In this document: piece after piece, positions 1 through 9,185 of the stretch
How positions within the stretch are numbered: position 1 is the stretch's first letter
Layout: the number at the start of each line of letters is the position of its first letter
Source of the DNA: Campylobacter sp. 2014D-0216
GTDB taxonomy: Bacteria > Campylobacterota > Campylobacteria > Campylobacterales > Campylobacteraceae
Assembly (NCBI RefSeq): GCF_014931215.1
Contig: NZ_CP063089.1
Span: forward strand, 1,178,001-1,242,000
DNA: 64,000 bases
Reading direction: 5' to 3'
Translations under genes and position numbers: made by a program
The notes under the pieces: generated by a model
Told to the model about the DNA's origin: nothing
What the model saw: the letters and a program-made list of their open reading frames with translations, nothing else
Database searches by the model: none

Positions 1-1185
1 TATCACTTCATCGATATTATCTAGTGCTATTTTTAAACCCTCTAAAATATGCGCTCTAGCTCTAGCTTTTTGCAATTCATAAATCGTTCTTCTAATAATT
101 ACAGTTTTTCTGTGATTTAAGAATAAATTTAAAAGCTCAATCAAAGAAAAAACTTTTGGCTCCTTGTTATGTATAGCAAGCATAATCACACCAAAAGTAC
201 TCTCCATAGTGGTAGATTTAAAAAGATTGTTTAACACGATCTCACTCATAGCATCGCGTTTTAGCTCAATCACCACGCGAATTCCTTCTCTATCGCTCTC
301 ATCTCTAACTTCAGCAATGCCTTCAATTTGCTTTTCTTTAGCAAGTTCAGCAATTTGCTCTATCAATCTTGCTTTGTTAGTTTGATAAGGAAGCTCATCT
401 ATTACAATAATATCCTTATTAGCTCTTTTTTCAATATGTGTTTTTGCTCTTACTTTTACCCTGCCACGACCTGTGCGATAAGCTTCTATAATACCTTTTT
501 TACCAAATATAATACCACCGGTTGGAAAATCAGGCCCTTTGATAAATTGCATTATTTCTTCCAAGCTTGCATTTTTATTATCAATTAAATAAAGCAAACC
601 ATCGATAAGTTCATTCAAACTATGTGGAGGAATATTAGTAGCCATACCCACTGCAATACCACTTGAACCATTAAGTAATAAATTTGGCACTCTAGCAGGT
701 AAAACATCAGGCTCACTCATAGAATCATCGTAATTTGGTACAAAATCAACCGTATCTTTATCTATATCACGCAGCAACTCTTCAGCTAAAATCGTCATTC
801 TAGCTTCGGTATAACGCATCGCAGCAGCGCCATCACCATCAATAGAACCAAAGTTTCCTTGACCATCTACGCTTGGATAACGCATTGAAAAATCTTGCGC
901 CATTCTTACTAAAGCATCATATACAGCCACATCACCATGCGGGTGGTATTTACCGATTACATCACCCACTATACGCGCTGACTTTTTGTATGCACTACGA
1001 CTTCCAACGCCTAAATCATTCATAGCATATAAAATTCTTCTATGAACAGGTTTAAGTCCATCTCTAGCATCAGGTAATGCACGGCCTATAATAACGCTCA
1101 TAGAATAATCTAAATAGCTACTTTTTATAGAACTTTCTATATCTATATTTTCAATATCTGAATCTTTAGTAAAAATATTTTCCAT
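1..1185 (-). CDS. gyrA: DNA gyrase subunit A, N-terminal 395 residues (cut by window edge)
   Basis: Breakage-reunion subunit of gyrase, which introduces negative supercoils; it works with GyrB and is the quinolone target. The ATG is at 1185 and the frame stays open to base 1, so the C-terminal part lies outside the window. Visible landmarks are the winged-helix region with HPHGD (residues 81-85), the catalytic tyrosine in AMRYTEAR (Tyr125), and the long N-terminal sequence [10 protein letters not shown]. Residue 86 is valine (codon GTG on the minus strand, 928-930) where quinolone-susceptible C. jejuni has threonine; Asp90 is retained. It follows the ComF-like gene by 21 bp and is probably co-transcribed with it and mapA. 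Identity is certain; the resistance meaning of Val86 is inference from family knowledge. Confidence 0.98.
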   Translation of the reverse strand, partial: MENIFTKDSDIENIDIESSIKSSYLDYSMSVIIGRALPDARDGLKPVHRRILYAMNDLGVGSRSAYKKSARIVGDVIGKYHPHGDVAVYDALVRMAQDFSMRYPSVDGQGNFGSIDGDGAAAMRYTEARMTILAEELLRDIDKDTVDFVPNYDDSMSEPDVLPARVPNLLLNGSSGIAVGMATNIPPHSLNELIDGLLYLIDNKNASLEEIMQFIKGPDFPTGGIIFGKKGIIEAYRTGRGRVKVRAKTHIEKRANKDIIVIDELPYQTNKARLIEQIAELAKEKQIEGIAEVRDESDREGIRVVIELKRDAMSEIVLNNLFKSTTMESTFGVIMLAIHNKEPKVFSLIELLNLFLNHRKTVIIRRTIYELQKARARAHILEGLKIALDNIDEVI

Positions 1186-1206
1186 AAAAATCCTTAAAAT
1201 TAATGC

Positions 1207-1788
1207 TTATATTGTATCAAATTTTGCATTAGCCAAAACTAAAGCAAATAACACTTTAATATTATTTTTTTCCAAAAGCTTTTTTGCCTCTAACAGACTT
1301 AATCCTGTAGTCACTACATCATCTACTAAAATTACAGGGTGTTTTGGAAGCTTTAATAACTGATATAATCTTTTATTGTCTTTACGAAATTTCAAACTTT
1401 TTCCACTATATTTATGCCGCGAACTAGCCTGTAAAGTATGATACATAGGCTTTATAAATCGAGTTTTTAAATGGCGTGTTAAAATTGCTGTGTGTGAGTA
1501 ATTTTTTTCAGTTTTATCATCTAAGGCTATAGCATTAATTTCGCATGCAGGTTGAAAAAAATCTTTAAATTTAGCAAAACTTAATCTTGCTAAAGCATTT
1601 AAGACAAAATAACCTTGAAACCGATGTTTAAAATAAATCAAATGCTTGATTTGATCATATTGATAAAAATAATAAACCTTAAACCCCTCTTCAAGCTCTC
1701 TTATACCCAAAGAGTATTCCAAAAGCTCTTCCTTGCAAGCTGGACAAAAACTTGCAAGGGAAAATCCATGACAGTTAAAACATCTCAC
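1207..1788 (-). CDS. ComF-family phosphoribosyltransferase-like protein (CtsW-like)
   Basis: A 193-aa protein of the ComF/GntX type, linked in other bacteria to DNA uptake during natural transformation; the biochemical role is not settled. The N-terminus has two CxxC pairs (CFNC and CPAC, residues 3-19) likely to bind zinc. The C-terminal half holds the PRPP-binding signature VILVDDVVTTG near residues 150-160. The start is GTG at 1788, whose GTGA overlaps the mapA stop, implying translational coupling. From memory, the C. jejuni homologue beside gyrA is Cj1028c, called ctsW in a transformation screen; I left the symbol blank because I cannot confirm it. Family call is good, function inferred. 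Confidence 0.85.
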   Translation of the reverse strand: MRCFNCHGFSLASFCPACKEELLEYSLGIRELEEGFKVYYFYQYDQIKHLIYFKHRFQGYFVLNALARLSFAKFKDFFQPACEINAIALDDKTEKNYSHTAILTRHLKTRFIKPMYHTLQASSRHKYSGKSLKFRKDNKRLYQLLKLPKHPVILVDDVVTTGLSLLEAKKLLEKNNIKVLFALVLANAKFDTI

Positions 1789-2432
1789 AAAGAACTAATA
1801 ATATCTGCAGCTTTATTAGCTACTTGTTTGATAAGTAATTGGGTAAAAAAAGGCAAATCATTAATTTTATAAAAGCCTTTTACTTCTTGCTTTGTTTTGA
1901 TATTGATGGTTTTGTTTGTATTGATATCTTTAAGCGTCAATTGACTTGCAATTACTGAAAATAAAGAATTAGAATCAAATTGAGAGTAAAAATCATTAAA
2001 GCTCAAATCAACTCTTAAAACATAAGGAGAATTTTGAGTATCCTCTACCACCACTATACCTCTATTTTCTAACTCTTCTTTTAAGAATACATAAAAATAA
2101 TAATTAAAATTTTCATCAATATAGTAGTTTTTACCATTGGAAAAAGAATATTTTAAATTCTCATTCAAATCATACACTCTATGAATATAAACTTTTTTTA
2201 AAGAAACACTTTTATCAATCGTTCTTTTATTTGCACAGTATTTAAGACCCACATCGCTAATATACAAAAGCCCTTTGATTTTTGCTTCATATGCTTTAGA
2301 ACTAGAAGGATTATAACACTCTGCTTGAATTTTTACAACCTCATTAACCTTGGCAACCCCTTGGTTTTTAGAATTCACCGCACATGCACTAAAAAACAAA
2401 GCTAGAGCAAATACAAGTATCTTTTTAACCAT
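1785..2432 (-). CDS. mapA: Outer-membrane lipoprotein MapA
   Basis: A 215-aa lipoprotein. The first 17 residues are a signal sequence ending in the lipobox FSAC, so Cys17 would be lipidated. The rest has no membrane segment and no enzyme motif I recognise. Length and position beside the comF-like gene and gyrA match mapA of C. jejuni, long used as a species marker; its function is unknown. It heads the mapA-comF-gyrA run and its stop overlaps the next start. A TATAAT box lies at 2479-2484 on the same strand, and AAGGA precedes the ATG. Confidence 0.88.
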   Translation of the reverse strand: MVKKILVFALALFFSACAVNSKNQGVAKVNEVVKIQAECYNPSSSKAYEAKIKGLLYISDVGLKYCANKRTIDKSVSLKKVYIHRVYDLNENLKYSFSNGKNYYIDENFNYYFYVFLKEELENRGIVVVEDTQNSPYVLRVDLSFNDFYSQFDSNSLFSVIASQLTLKDINTNKTINIKTKQEVKGFYKINDLPFFTQLLIKQVANKAADIISSL

Positions 2433-2478
2433 TATTATTCCTTAATAAATTTCATTTTCAATACCTTAACTAGCAAAA

Positions 2479-2484
2479 ATTATA
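2479..2484 (-). promoter_or_regulatory. Putative sigma-70 -10 box for mapA-comF-gyrA
   Basis: TATAAT on the minus strand, about 45 bp before the mapA ATG, inside GGTATAATTT, which fits the Campylobacter preference for a strong -10 and a weak -35. It is the best minus-strand promoter match in this divergent intergenic region. Confidence 0.55.
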
Positions 2485-2562
2485 CCAAAAAGATACAAAT
2501 TTAATCAAACTTCACATTTTTGCACATAGAAAAATTTTTCTATACAATTTAAGATAAAAAAA

Positions 2563-2592
2563 TTGACATTTAAAATAAAATTCACTTAGAAT
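2563..2592 (+). promoter_or_regulatory. Putative promoter of the dicarboxylate transporter
   Basis: TTGACA at 2563-2568, an 18-bp spacer, then TAGAAT at 2587-2592, 36 bp before the ATG at 2629. AAGGAG follows upstream of the start. A full -35 is uncommon in Campylobacter, so this may be a comparatively strong promoter. Confidence 0.6.
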
Positions 2593-2628
2593 ATGTTACA
2601 AAACTACAATATTTTTAAGGAGTTGTAA

Positions 2629-3990
2629 ATGAGTTCTAATGTTAAATCACTCATAGTCGTTGCAGACTTAGTGTTATTTATCGCATTGCTTTATTTTTCC
2701 CCTTTCGGTGAAACTAAGGTAAACCAAGGCTTATCTTTGTTGATTTTTATCGCTATATTATGGCTTAGTGAAGCTTTACATGTTACAATCACAGCCATTT
2801 TAGTGCCTATTTTAGCGGCAGGATTAGGGCTAATGCCCACTTCTAAAGCCTTAACAGGTTTTGCTGATTCTAACATCTTTTTATTTTTTGGTGGTTTTGC
2901 TCTAGCTGCTGCAATGCACCATCAAAAACTAGATAAACTTATCGCACATAAGATACTCACTCTAGCAAAAGGACATCTAGGGCTTTCTAGTTTGTATATT
3001 TTTATCACTACGGCTTTTTTATCTATGTGGATGAGTAACACTGCAACCGCAGCTATGATGCTCCCGCTTGCTATAGGTATGTTAGCTTCACTTGACCCAC
3101 AAAAAGATAGAAATACTTATGTTTTCATCCTTTTAGGTATAGCTTTTAGCGCAAGTATTGGCGGTATAGGTACTATAGTAGGAACACCTCCAAATGCCAT
3201 AGTTGCTACTCAATTACACATTAGCTTTGCACAATGGCTAAAATATGGCATTCCTATTGTCTTGGTATTTTTACCAGTAATGATCTTGATTTTATATATG
3301 ATGTTTAAGCCTAAATTTAATCTTCAAGTCGATCTACACACCGAGCATATTGAACTTACAAGAGAAAGAATTATAACTTTACTTATCTTCTTAGTGGTTG
3401 CATTATCTTGGATTTTTAGTGGCAATATTAGTCCTATCATACAAAGCACTTTTGGCTATAAAATCGCAAATCTAGACGCAGTGATTGCCTTGCTTGCTGC
3501 TGTTTTAGTTTGTGCATTTAGAGTGATTGATTGGAAAAATATACAAAAAAATACCGACTGGGGCGTTTTAATGCTCTTTGGTGGAGGTATCACTTTAAGT
3601 GTTGTCTTAAAAGATTCAGGTGCTAGCAAGGTCATGGCTGATACAATCATTTCATTTATTGAAAATGGACATTTATTTATCATAGGTTTGATCGTAGCAT
3701 TTTTTATAGTATTTTTAACTGAATTTACTTCAAATACTGCTTCGGCAGCTTTATTGGTGCCTTTATTTATCTCTATCGCAGATACCTTAGGTGTTCCTGC
3801 TTTAGGACTTGCTTTAATCATTGCTATTGGGGCTTCTTGCGCATTTATGCTACCTGTTGCTACCCCGCCAAATGCTATAGTTTTTGGTACAGGTCACATT
3901 AAACAACAAGAAATGATAAGAGTGGGAATTGTACTAAATATCTTCTGCTCAATCAGCCTTGCAGTGATTGCATACTTTTTCTGGCTATAG
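2629..3990 (+). CDS. DASS/SLC13-family anion (dicarboxylate):sodium symporter
   Basis: A 453-aa inner-membrane transporter of the divalent-anion:Na+ symporter family, which imports dicarboxylates such as succinate, fumarate or malate (some members take sulfate). It shows the family's inverted repeat: SNTATAAM (about residues 137-144) with GTPPNAIV, and the second copy TSNTASAA with TPPNAIVF near residue 425. These SNT and PPNA motifs form the sodium and carboxylate sites. Roughly eleven hydrophobic segments are visible. It stands alone with its own promoter and terminator, between mapA and the thiamine cluster. From memory C. jejuni does not have it here, so it looks like a lineage-specific insertion. 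The substrate cannot be fixed from sequence. Confidence 0.9.
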   Translation: MSSNVKSLIVVADLVLFIALLYFSPFGETKVNQGLSLLIFIAILWLSEALHVTITAILVPILAAGLGLMPTSKALTGFADSNIFLFFGGFALAAAMHHQKLDKLIAHKILTLAKGHLGLSSLYIFITTAFLSMWMSNTATAAMMLPLAIGMLASLDPQKDRNTYVFILLGIAFSASIGGIGTIVGTPPNAIVATQLHISFAQWLKYGIPIVLVFLPVMILILYMMFKPKFNLQVDLHTEHIELTRERIITLLIFLVVALSWIFSGNISPIIQSTFGYKIANLDAVIALLAAVLVCAFRVIDWKNIQKNTDWGVLMLFGGGITLSVVLKDSGASKVMADTIISFIENGHLFIIGLIVAFFIVFLTEFTSNTASAALLVPLFISIADTLGVPALGLALIIAIGASCAFMLPVATPPNAIVFGTGHIKQQEMIRVGIVLNIFCSISLAVIAYFFWL

Positions 3991-4021
3991 TCTTTTAGTC
4001 CTTTTGGGCTAAAAGATTTTT
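3991..4021 (+). terminator. Rho-independent terminator after the transporter
   Basis: Stem 3991-4001 pairs with 4006-4016 (11 pairs, one T-G) around a TTTT loop, followed by TTTTT at 4017-4021. It begins directly after the transporter stop. The same bases encode the last residues and stop of the convergent tenI-like gene, so coding and terminator share sequence. Confidence 0.8.
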
Positions 4022-4609
4022 ACATTCTAAAACATAATCTTTTACACTTTCACTCTTATATAAGGCTTCTCTTATACACACACCAACTATGTTTATGTTT
4101 TTTAAATACGGTATAGTTTTCGCATTCACTCCACCTATTGCATAAATGGGTATTTTTGAAACTTCTGATAAAGCCTTTAGACTTTCAATACCTTTTGGAG
4201 CTAAATCAATCTTACAAGAGCTTTCAAATACATGTCCAAAAAACACATGGTTTACTTTAAATTTACAAGCTAAATCTAGTTCTTCTTTAGAATGAACAGA
4301 ACCTCCTAAAAGCTTAAATTTCTTATAACACTGTGGATATTTTTGCAAAACAAACAAGGGTGCATGGAAAAACTGATGATTTAATTTCAAACAAGCTTCA
4401 TAATGATAATGCAAAAAACATATTTTTTGGGTTTTGTTAAAAATTTTTAACACCTCTTTAGCTAGCTTAAGATATTCTAACTCATCTAGAGATTTTTCTC
4501 TAAGTACTAATGCATCAATACTGCTTTGACTTAACTTTTCAACAAAATGAAAAAAATCCTCTTGAGTATTTTGACTATCGCTAATAGCAATGATTTTTTT
4601 ATCCCACAT
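3995..4609 (-). CDS. TenI/ThiE-family protein, thiamine biosynthesis
   Basis: A 204-aa TIM-barrel protein related to thiamine phosphate synthase (ThiE) and TenI, the aminothiazole tautomerase that acts just after ThiG. Family landmarks are VLREKSLDE near the N-terminus, GGSVHSKEEL, FGHVFESSCK and YAIGGVNA. The NDR-like segment used by true ThiE is replaced by LHYHYEA, and the GVHLGQ region is not recognisable, so a TenI-type role fits better than synthase. It is last in the thiS-F-G-H run and overlaps thiH by 11 bp. The ATG at 4609 is preferred; a GTG at 4621 is the alternative. Family call firm, exact reaction inferred. Confidence 0.8.
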   Translation of the reverse strand: MWDKKIIAISDSQNTQEDFFHFVEKLSQSSIDALVLREKSLDELEYLKLAKEVLKIFNKTQKICFLHYHYEACLKLNHQFFHAPLFVLQKYPQCYKKFKLLGGSVHSKEELDLACKFKVNHVFFGHVFESSCKIDLAPKGIESLKALSEVSKIPIYAIGGVNAKTIPYLKNINIVGVCIREALYKSESVKDYVLECKNLLAQKD

Positions 4610-5732
4610 AAATATTATCACTCATAATAGCTTGTAAATTAACACTTTTTAACATAGCTAGCACCTCATCTACAGTTCGTTTATCGCTGATTTGAAACTG
4701 ATCATCGCCTTTTTTATCGCCTTGATGCTCGCCTACCCCCACACTCACTCCAGCACTCATTTTAGTGGCACCTAGTTTAACAACCCCGTCTCTAAATCCT
4801 GCTCTTTCTCGTGTAGAAATCGTAATACTCGCAAAAGGCAAAAACAACCTATAAGCACACAAAACCTGCAAAAGTCTTGTCTCGCTTACATCTTTTGGGT
4901 GAATTTTTTTATTATTGATGATAGGTCTTAATCTAGGAATAGACAAAGCTATCTCAGCATGAGGATATTGTTGCTGTAAAAAATACGCATGTAAAGCCGT
5001 TGCAAAAGCATCTTTTCTAAAATCATCTACACCAAGCAAAGCCCCAAAAGCCACTCCCCTCATACCCGCTTTTAAAGCTCTTTCTTGCGCATGAAAACGG
5101 TATTCAAATACACTTTTTTCGCCTTCAACGTGAATTTTAGAATAAGTTTTTAGATTATAAGTTTCTTGGTATACACTTACATACTCACAACCTTTGTCAT
5201 GAAGTAGTGCATATTCATCTATATTCATGGGATAAACTTCAATCCCCACAACTTTAAAATACTCTTTTGCTATTGCACAAGCCTTGGCAAGATAATCTAC
5301 ACTTGCATACTCCCTGCCTTCGCCCGTTAGAAGCAAAATTTCTTCCAAACCACTTTTTTTAATCTCTTGCATTTCTTGATGAATTTCAGCCTCATTTAGC
5401 TTAGCTCTTTTAATTTTATTACCTTTTTGAAACCCACAGTAAGTACATTTACTATTGCAAAAATTAGAAAGATATAAAGGTGTAAAAAGAGAGATGGAAT
5501 TTCCAAAGTGTCTTTGAGTAACATAGCTTGATTTTTGTGCTAAATCCTCTATAAAATCTTCTGCTGCACTTGAAAGCAAAGCTTTTAAATCTTCTATATT
5601 AAGATAATCTTTAGCTAAAGCCTTTTTTACATCAAAAGCATTAAATTTACTTTCATCAAAATTTTCAACTTCTTTTAAAACCTTAGCCAAAAGTTCACTT
5701 TCAATGCTTTGCATATGAGGATATTTTCGCAT
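4599..5732 (-). CDS. thiH: 2-iminoacetate synthase ThiH (radical SAM)
   Basis: A 377-aa radical-SAM tyrosine lyase that splits tyrosine to dehydroglycine, the glycine-derived input of anaerobic-type thiazole synthesis. The CNSKCTYC motif supplies the 4Fe-4S cysteines (Cys92, Cys96, Cys99). LLTGEGRE and VGIEVYPMN are typical of the family. The start abuts the thiG stop with no gap. Using ThiH rather than the oxygen-requiring glycine oxidase ThiO suits a microaerophile. Confidence 0.97.
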   Translation of the reverse strand: MRKYPHMQSIESELLAKVLKEVENFDESKFNAFDVKKALAKDYLNIEDLKALLSSAAEDFIEDLAQKSSYVTQRHFGNSISLFTPLYLSNFCNSKCTYCGFQKGNKIKRAKLNEAEIHQEMQEIKKSGLEEILLLTGEGREYASVDYLAKACAIAKEYFKVVGIEVYPMNIDEYALLHDKGCEYVSVYQETYNLKTYSKIHVEGEKSVFEYRFHAQERALKAGMRGVAFGALLGVDDFRKDAFATALHAYFLQQQYPHAEIALSIPRLRPIINNKKIHPKDVSETRLLQVLCAYRLFLPFASITISTRERAGFRDGVVKLGATKMSAGVSVGVGEHQGDKKGDDQFQISDKRTVDEVLAMLKSVNLQAIMSDNIYVG

Positions 5733-6491
5733 TTAATCCCTTAAAAAACCACTTAAAGGAGAACTTGCACTCGGTTTATTTTCACTTGCTATACCTGCTA
5801 AATATGCACTATGTCCTGCCTCTATAGCCAAAGCAAATGCTCTTGCCATTTTTGCTACATCTTTAGCCTGAGCTATGGCAGTATTTGCCATAACTGCACT
5901 CACGCCCATTTGCATCGCTTCACAAGCTTGCGCAGGATTTCCTATGCCTGCATCTACGATAATAGGCAAACTAATTTCATTAAGTAAAATTTGTATAAAT
6001 TCTTTGGTTTTTAAGCCTTTATTGCTTCCTATGGGAGCTCCAAGAGGCATTATAGCCCCAGCTCCTGCACTAACCATAGCACGCGCAGCATATAAATCAG
6101 GATACATATAAACTAAAGGTGTAAAACCCTCATCTGCTAAAAGTTCGACTGCTTTTATGCTTTCATAATTATCCGGTAATAAATATTTACTGTCGCTAAT
6201 TATCTCAACCTTGATCATATCTCCACAGCCAAGCTCTCTTGCAAGTTTTGCTATACGCAAAGCTTCTTTGGCATTTCTTGCACCCGAAGTATTAGGCAAA
6301 AGTTTAATATGTTTTGGGATAAAATCAAGTATATTTTCTATGCCTTTATCGTTAACTCTACGCAAAGCTAAGGTGATAAGCTCCACTTTTGCTTCTTCAA
6401 TGGCTGATTGTATCAACTCAAAAGAAAATTTTCCAGAACCTAGAATAAACCGGGAATTAAACTCATATTTTCCTATTTTTAATTTTTCCAT
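5733..6491 (-). CDS. thiG: Thiazole synthase ThiG
   Basis: A 252-aa TIM-barrel enzyme that condenses 1-deoxyxylulose-5-phosphate, dehydroglycine and ThiS thiocarboxylate into the thiazole phosphate. It opens with [12 protein letters not shown], carries the Schiff-base lysine in DMIKVEII (around residue 107), and has the phosphate-binding loops MPLGAPIGS and [14 protein letters not shown] at 6491 overlaps the thiF stop by one base. Neighbours thiF, thiS and thiH complete the pathway branch. Confidence 0.97.
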   Translation of the reverse strand: MEKLKIGKYEFNSRFILGSGKFSFELIQSAIEEAKVELITLALRRVNDKGIENILDFIPKHIKLLPNTSGARNAKEALRIAKLARELGCGDMIKVEIISDSKYLLPDNYESIKAVELLADEGFTPLVYMYPDLYAARAMVSAGAGAIMPLGAPIGSNKGLKTKEFIQILLNEISLPIIVDAGIGNPAQACEAMQMGVSAVMANTAIAQAKDVAKMARAFALAIEAGHSAYLAGIASENKPSASSPLSGFLRD

Positions 6492-7288
6492 TATTCACTC
6501 GCTAAAAGCTCTAAAACTAAATTTGCTTGATGTCCTGCGCAAATATTTACACGCGGAGCCATAAGCCCATTACCTACTTTTGCTTCATTTTGCAAATCAC
6601 CACAAACATAAAAGTTTTTTGCAATTTTTCTTGTTTGTATGCTGTTGCTATCGCCATATCCTGCTAAACCAGAAGCACACACTAAGGCTTTTTCAGGGTA
6701 AAACTGATGAAAATTTTGTGCTAAGATGGCTTTGTATTTTGCACTATCAAAGGCTTCACAGACAATATCATCGTTAGTAAAAAACTCTGCAATGTTTTCT
6801 TTTTCTATTTTTAAAACTTGTGCAAAAACTTCGATAAAAGGATTGATTTTAGCGATTTGATCTTTTAAAGCTTCAGCCTTAAATTTACCTAAATCTTCTA
6901 CCATATAAGCTTGGCGGTTAAGATTGCTTGGCTCAACTACATCAAAATCAATCAAATGAAGTCTACCGACCCCACTTCTTGCCAAATTTATCCCAATATG
7001 TGATCCAAGTCCACCAAGCCCGCAAATAGCCACACTTGCTTTTTTAAGCTTATCATGAAGCTTTGGAGTATGTCTTGCTCTCATCATCGCATCAAGAGCT
7101 TCATAAGGAGGTAAAGTATTTTTCTCTATACAAAAAAGCTCATCTTCTTCTTTTAAGTTCATATTCTCTTTTGTCGCAAAACCATTGACTATCCATACAT
7201 CGTTTTCATTTTTACTCACACTTTGGAAAAATTCTAAAGTATTTTTAAAATGCGTGTCTACTATACTGCCATTAAATTTAATTTTCAT
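6491..7288 (-). CDS. thiF: ThiS adenylyltransferase ThiF
   Basis: A 265-aa E1-like enzyme that adenylates the C-terminal glycine of ThiS. The nucleotide-binding loop [11 protein letters not shown] (about residues 88-98), [15 protein letters not shown] and a C-terminal cysteine region (VCGDL, NICAGH) define it. About 75 residues precede the Rossmann core, an N-terminal extension compared with E. coli ThiF. The start is taken as ATG 7288, overlapping the thiS stop as ATGA; a TTG lies one codon upstream at 7291. Confidence 0.94.
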   Translation of the reverse strand: MKIKFNGSIVDTHFKNTLEFFQSVSKNENDVWIVNGFATKENMNLKEEDELFCIEKNTLPPYEALDAMMRARHTPKLHDKLKKASVAICGLGGLGSHIGINLARSGVGRLHLIDFDVVEPSNLNRQAYMVEDLGKFKAEALKDQIAKINPFIEVFAQVLKIEKENIAEFFTNDDIVCEAFDSAKYKAILAQNFHQFYPEKALVCASGLAGYGDSNSIQTRKIAKNFYVCGDLQNEAKVGNGLMAPRVNICAGHQANLVLELLASE

Positions 7289-7479
7289 CAACCACCACCT
7301 ACAAAAGTAACAATTTCTGCTTTATCATTTTCTTTCAAAATTAAATTTTCAAATTGATCCCTTGGGATAATTTCTCCGTTTAATTCCAAGGCAATCAATT
7401 CTATCTTTAATCGCTTTTCTTGAACATAGTCCATAAATTTAAGCTCTTTTAATTCAAGCTTTTGTCCATTGATAATCAT
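7288..7479 (-). CDS. thiS: Sulfur carrier protein ThiS
   Basis: A 63-aa ubiquitin-like sulfur carrier ending in FVGGG. The terminal Gly-Gly becomes a thiocarboxylate after ThiF adenylation and donates sulfur to ThiG. Short length, MIINGQKLEL start and AEIVTFVGGG end are typical. It lies 8 bp after dapE and overlaps thiF, so expression depends on the upstream cobB-lysE-dapE transcript. I found no TPP riboswitch in front of it. Confidence 0.95.
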   Translation of the reverse strand: MIINGQKLELKELKFMDYVQEKRLKIELIALELNGEIIPRDQFENLILKENDKAEIVTFVGGG

Positions 7480-7487
7480 ACTTTTTC

Positions 7488-8588
7488 CTAGTTGAAATTC
7501 TCTAATAAATCTTTAAAAACTAAATACAATTTTTCAAGCTCTTCTACACTCACTCTCTCATCAATGGCATGAATTCTATCATTACACACACCAAATTCCA
7601 CTACCTTCACACCAAACTCAGCAAAATATCTAGCATCGCTTGTGCCACCTTTGGTGTTAAGTTCTGGCACAACTTGAGTGATTTTTTGTACACTTTCATT
7701 TAGTTTTTGTACGATTTTAGAATCACTTTGAGTTAAGAAAGGTTTTGAGCTTTGATCCAAACATAACTCATAATCAAGTCCTTCACAAGTCTTTTCTACA
7801 TAGGCTTTTACATCTTCCAAGCTAGTTTGTGGAGAATTTCTTACATTAAACATCAATTTTAAATCATTTGGGGTGACATTGCACACTTCCATACCACCGC
7901 GTATATCAGTGATAACAATTTTAGATGGTGTAAATACCTCATCACCTGGATCAAGGTCAAATCCTGCTAAGAATTTCAAAGCAGAAGCAAAATTATGCAC
8001 CGGATTGATACATTTTTGCGGGTATGCTACGTGACCTTGCTTGCCCTTGATAAGCAATTTTCCATTGATAGAACCACGACGCCCTATTTTAATACTATCT
8101 CCCATTTTTTTATCACAAGTTGGTTCAGCAACCACAGCAAAATCAGGTAGCATATCTTTTTCTTGCATAAATTTAAGCACTTCAAGCGTACCAAATTTAG
8201 CCTCGCCTTCCTCATCACTTGTCAAAATTAATGAAATTCTTCCTTTGAAATTTTCTACTTCCTTAACTGCGCACATAAAAGCAGCCACACCACTTTTCAT
8301 ATCTTGCGCACCTCTTGCATAAATAAACCCATCTTTTTCTAAAGGTACAAAAGGATCACTACTCCAACCTTCACCTGCAGGTACCACATCTACATGCCCA
8401 CCAAAAGCCAAATGCTCGCCATCTTCGCTAAATTTTTTAGTCAATAAAAGATTTTTCACACCTTCTTTTTCTATAAAAAAAGCTTCAAAATCACTCAACT
8501 CCACTGCGATATAGTTTAATGCACCATCATCATCTGGAGTGATGGATTTAAATTTACTAAGTTCTTTAAAAATTTCAACTACTTGCAT
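7488..8588 (-). CDS. dapE: Succinyl-diaminopimelate desuccinylase
   Basis: A 366-aa zinc aminopeptidase-fold enzyme converting N-succinyl-LL-diaminopimelate to LL-diaminopimelate plus succinate, for lysine and peptidoglycan. Metal and catalytic motifs are present in order: GGHVDVVP (His, Asp), [14 protein letters not shown] (Glu-Glu), AEPT, and GGTSDARYF near the C-terminus. The length is normal. ATG at 8588 lies 3 bp after the LysE-family stop. Confidence 0.96.
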   Translation of the reverse strand: MQVVEIFKELSKFKSITPDDDGALNYIAVELSDFEAFFIEKEGVKNLLLTKKFSEDGEHLAFGGHVDVVPAGEGWSSDPFVPLEKDGFIYARGAQDMKSGVAAFMCAVKEVENFKGRISLILTSDEEGEAKFGTLEVLKFMQEKDMLPDFAVVAEPTCDKKMGDSIKIGRRGSINGKLLIKGKQGHVAYPQKCINPVHNFASALKFLAGFDLDPGDEVFTPSKIVITDIRGGMEVCNVTPNDLKLMFNVRNSPQTSLEDVKAYVEKTCEGLDYELCLDQSSKPFLTQSDSKIVQKLNESVQKITQVVPELNTKGGTSDARYFAEFGVKVVEFGVCNDRIHAIDERVSVEELEKLYLVFKDLLENFN

Positions 8589-8591
8589 GTT

Positions 8592-9185
8592 TTATCCTAT
8601 AAAAGCTTTATACAGCATAGAAAGAGCAAAATACTCTAAAATAAATGCTGAAAAAAGATTAATGTAAAATATATGTTTGTTTTTCACAAGGGTTTTAAAT
8701 TTAGACACAAAAAATGATAAAGTAAAAATCCAAAACACAATAAAACCCACCAAGCCAAAAAGCAAGGCAAAAGAGTTCTTACTCTGCATGCTAAGTCCTG
8801 CCACACTCACCCAAAAGCCTATCACATAAGGATTGGTGATGTTTAGCAAAAATCCCTTGCTAAAACCTTTTAAAGGATGGGTTTTATTTACCTTGTTAAG
8901 ATCGACTTTTCTTGTTTTTCTTAGCATTAAAAATACCATAAAACTCAAAAAGAAAAAGCCAAAAACAGCTAGTATTTTATTAAAAATTTCATTATTTGCA
9001 AAGCCTAAAAGTCCAAATTGGATCAAAATCAAAAAAAATACATCAGCACTTAAAGCACCAAGCCCCACACAAAAGGCATTTTTAAAAGAAGATAAAGCAG
9101 TATTTAAGATCAAAATATTCACGGGCCCAAAAGGCACAGATACACCCATGCCTAAAATAATACCATGCAAAATCGCCTCTAACAT
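8592..9185 (-). CDS. LysE/RhtB-family amino-acid exporter
   Basis: A 197-aa inner-membrane protein with about six hydrophobic segments. The N-terminal GMGVSVPFGPVNILIL carries the family signature (PGP-like loop) and GLGALSADVFF follows, as in LysE/RhtB exporters that pump out lysine, threonine or homoserine. Its place directly upstream of dapE suggests, without proving, export linked to the lysine branch. The start overlaps the cobB stop by 7 bp. Confidence 0.88.
   Translation of the reverse strand: MLEAILHGIILGMGVSVPFGPVNILILNTALSSFKNAFCVGLGALSADVFFLILIQFGLLGFANNEIFNKILAVFGFFFLSFMVFLMLRKTRKVDLNKVNKTHPLKGFSKGFLLNITNPYVIGFWVSVAGLSMQSKNSFALLFGLVGFIVFWIFTLSFFVSKFKTLVKNKHIFYINLFSAFILEYFALSMLYKAFIG

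Noticed and set aside
164-588. Two plus-strand open frames inside gyrA
   Set aside because: They are antisense shadows of the gyrA frame with serine/leucine-rich composition and no ribosome sites.
7270-7500. TPP riboswitch before thiS
   Set aside because: thiS starts 8 bp after dapE and no THI-box-like sequence is seen.
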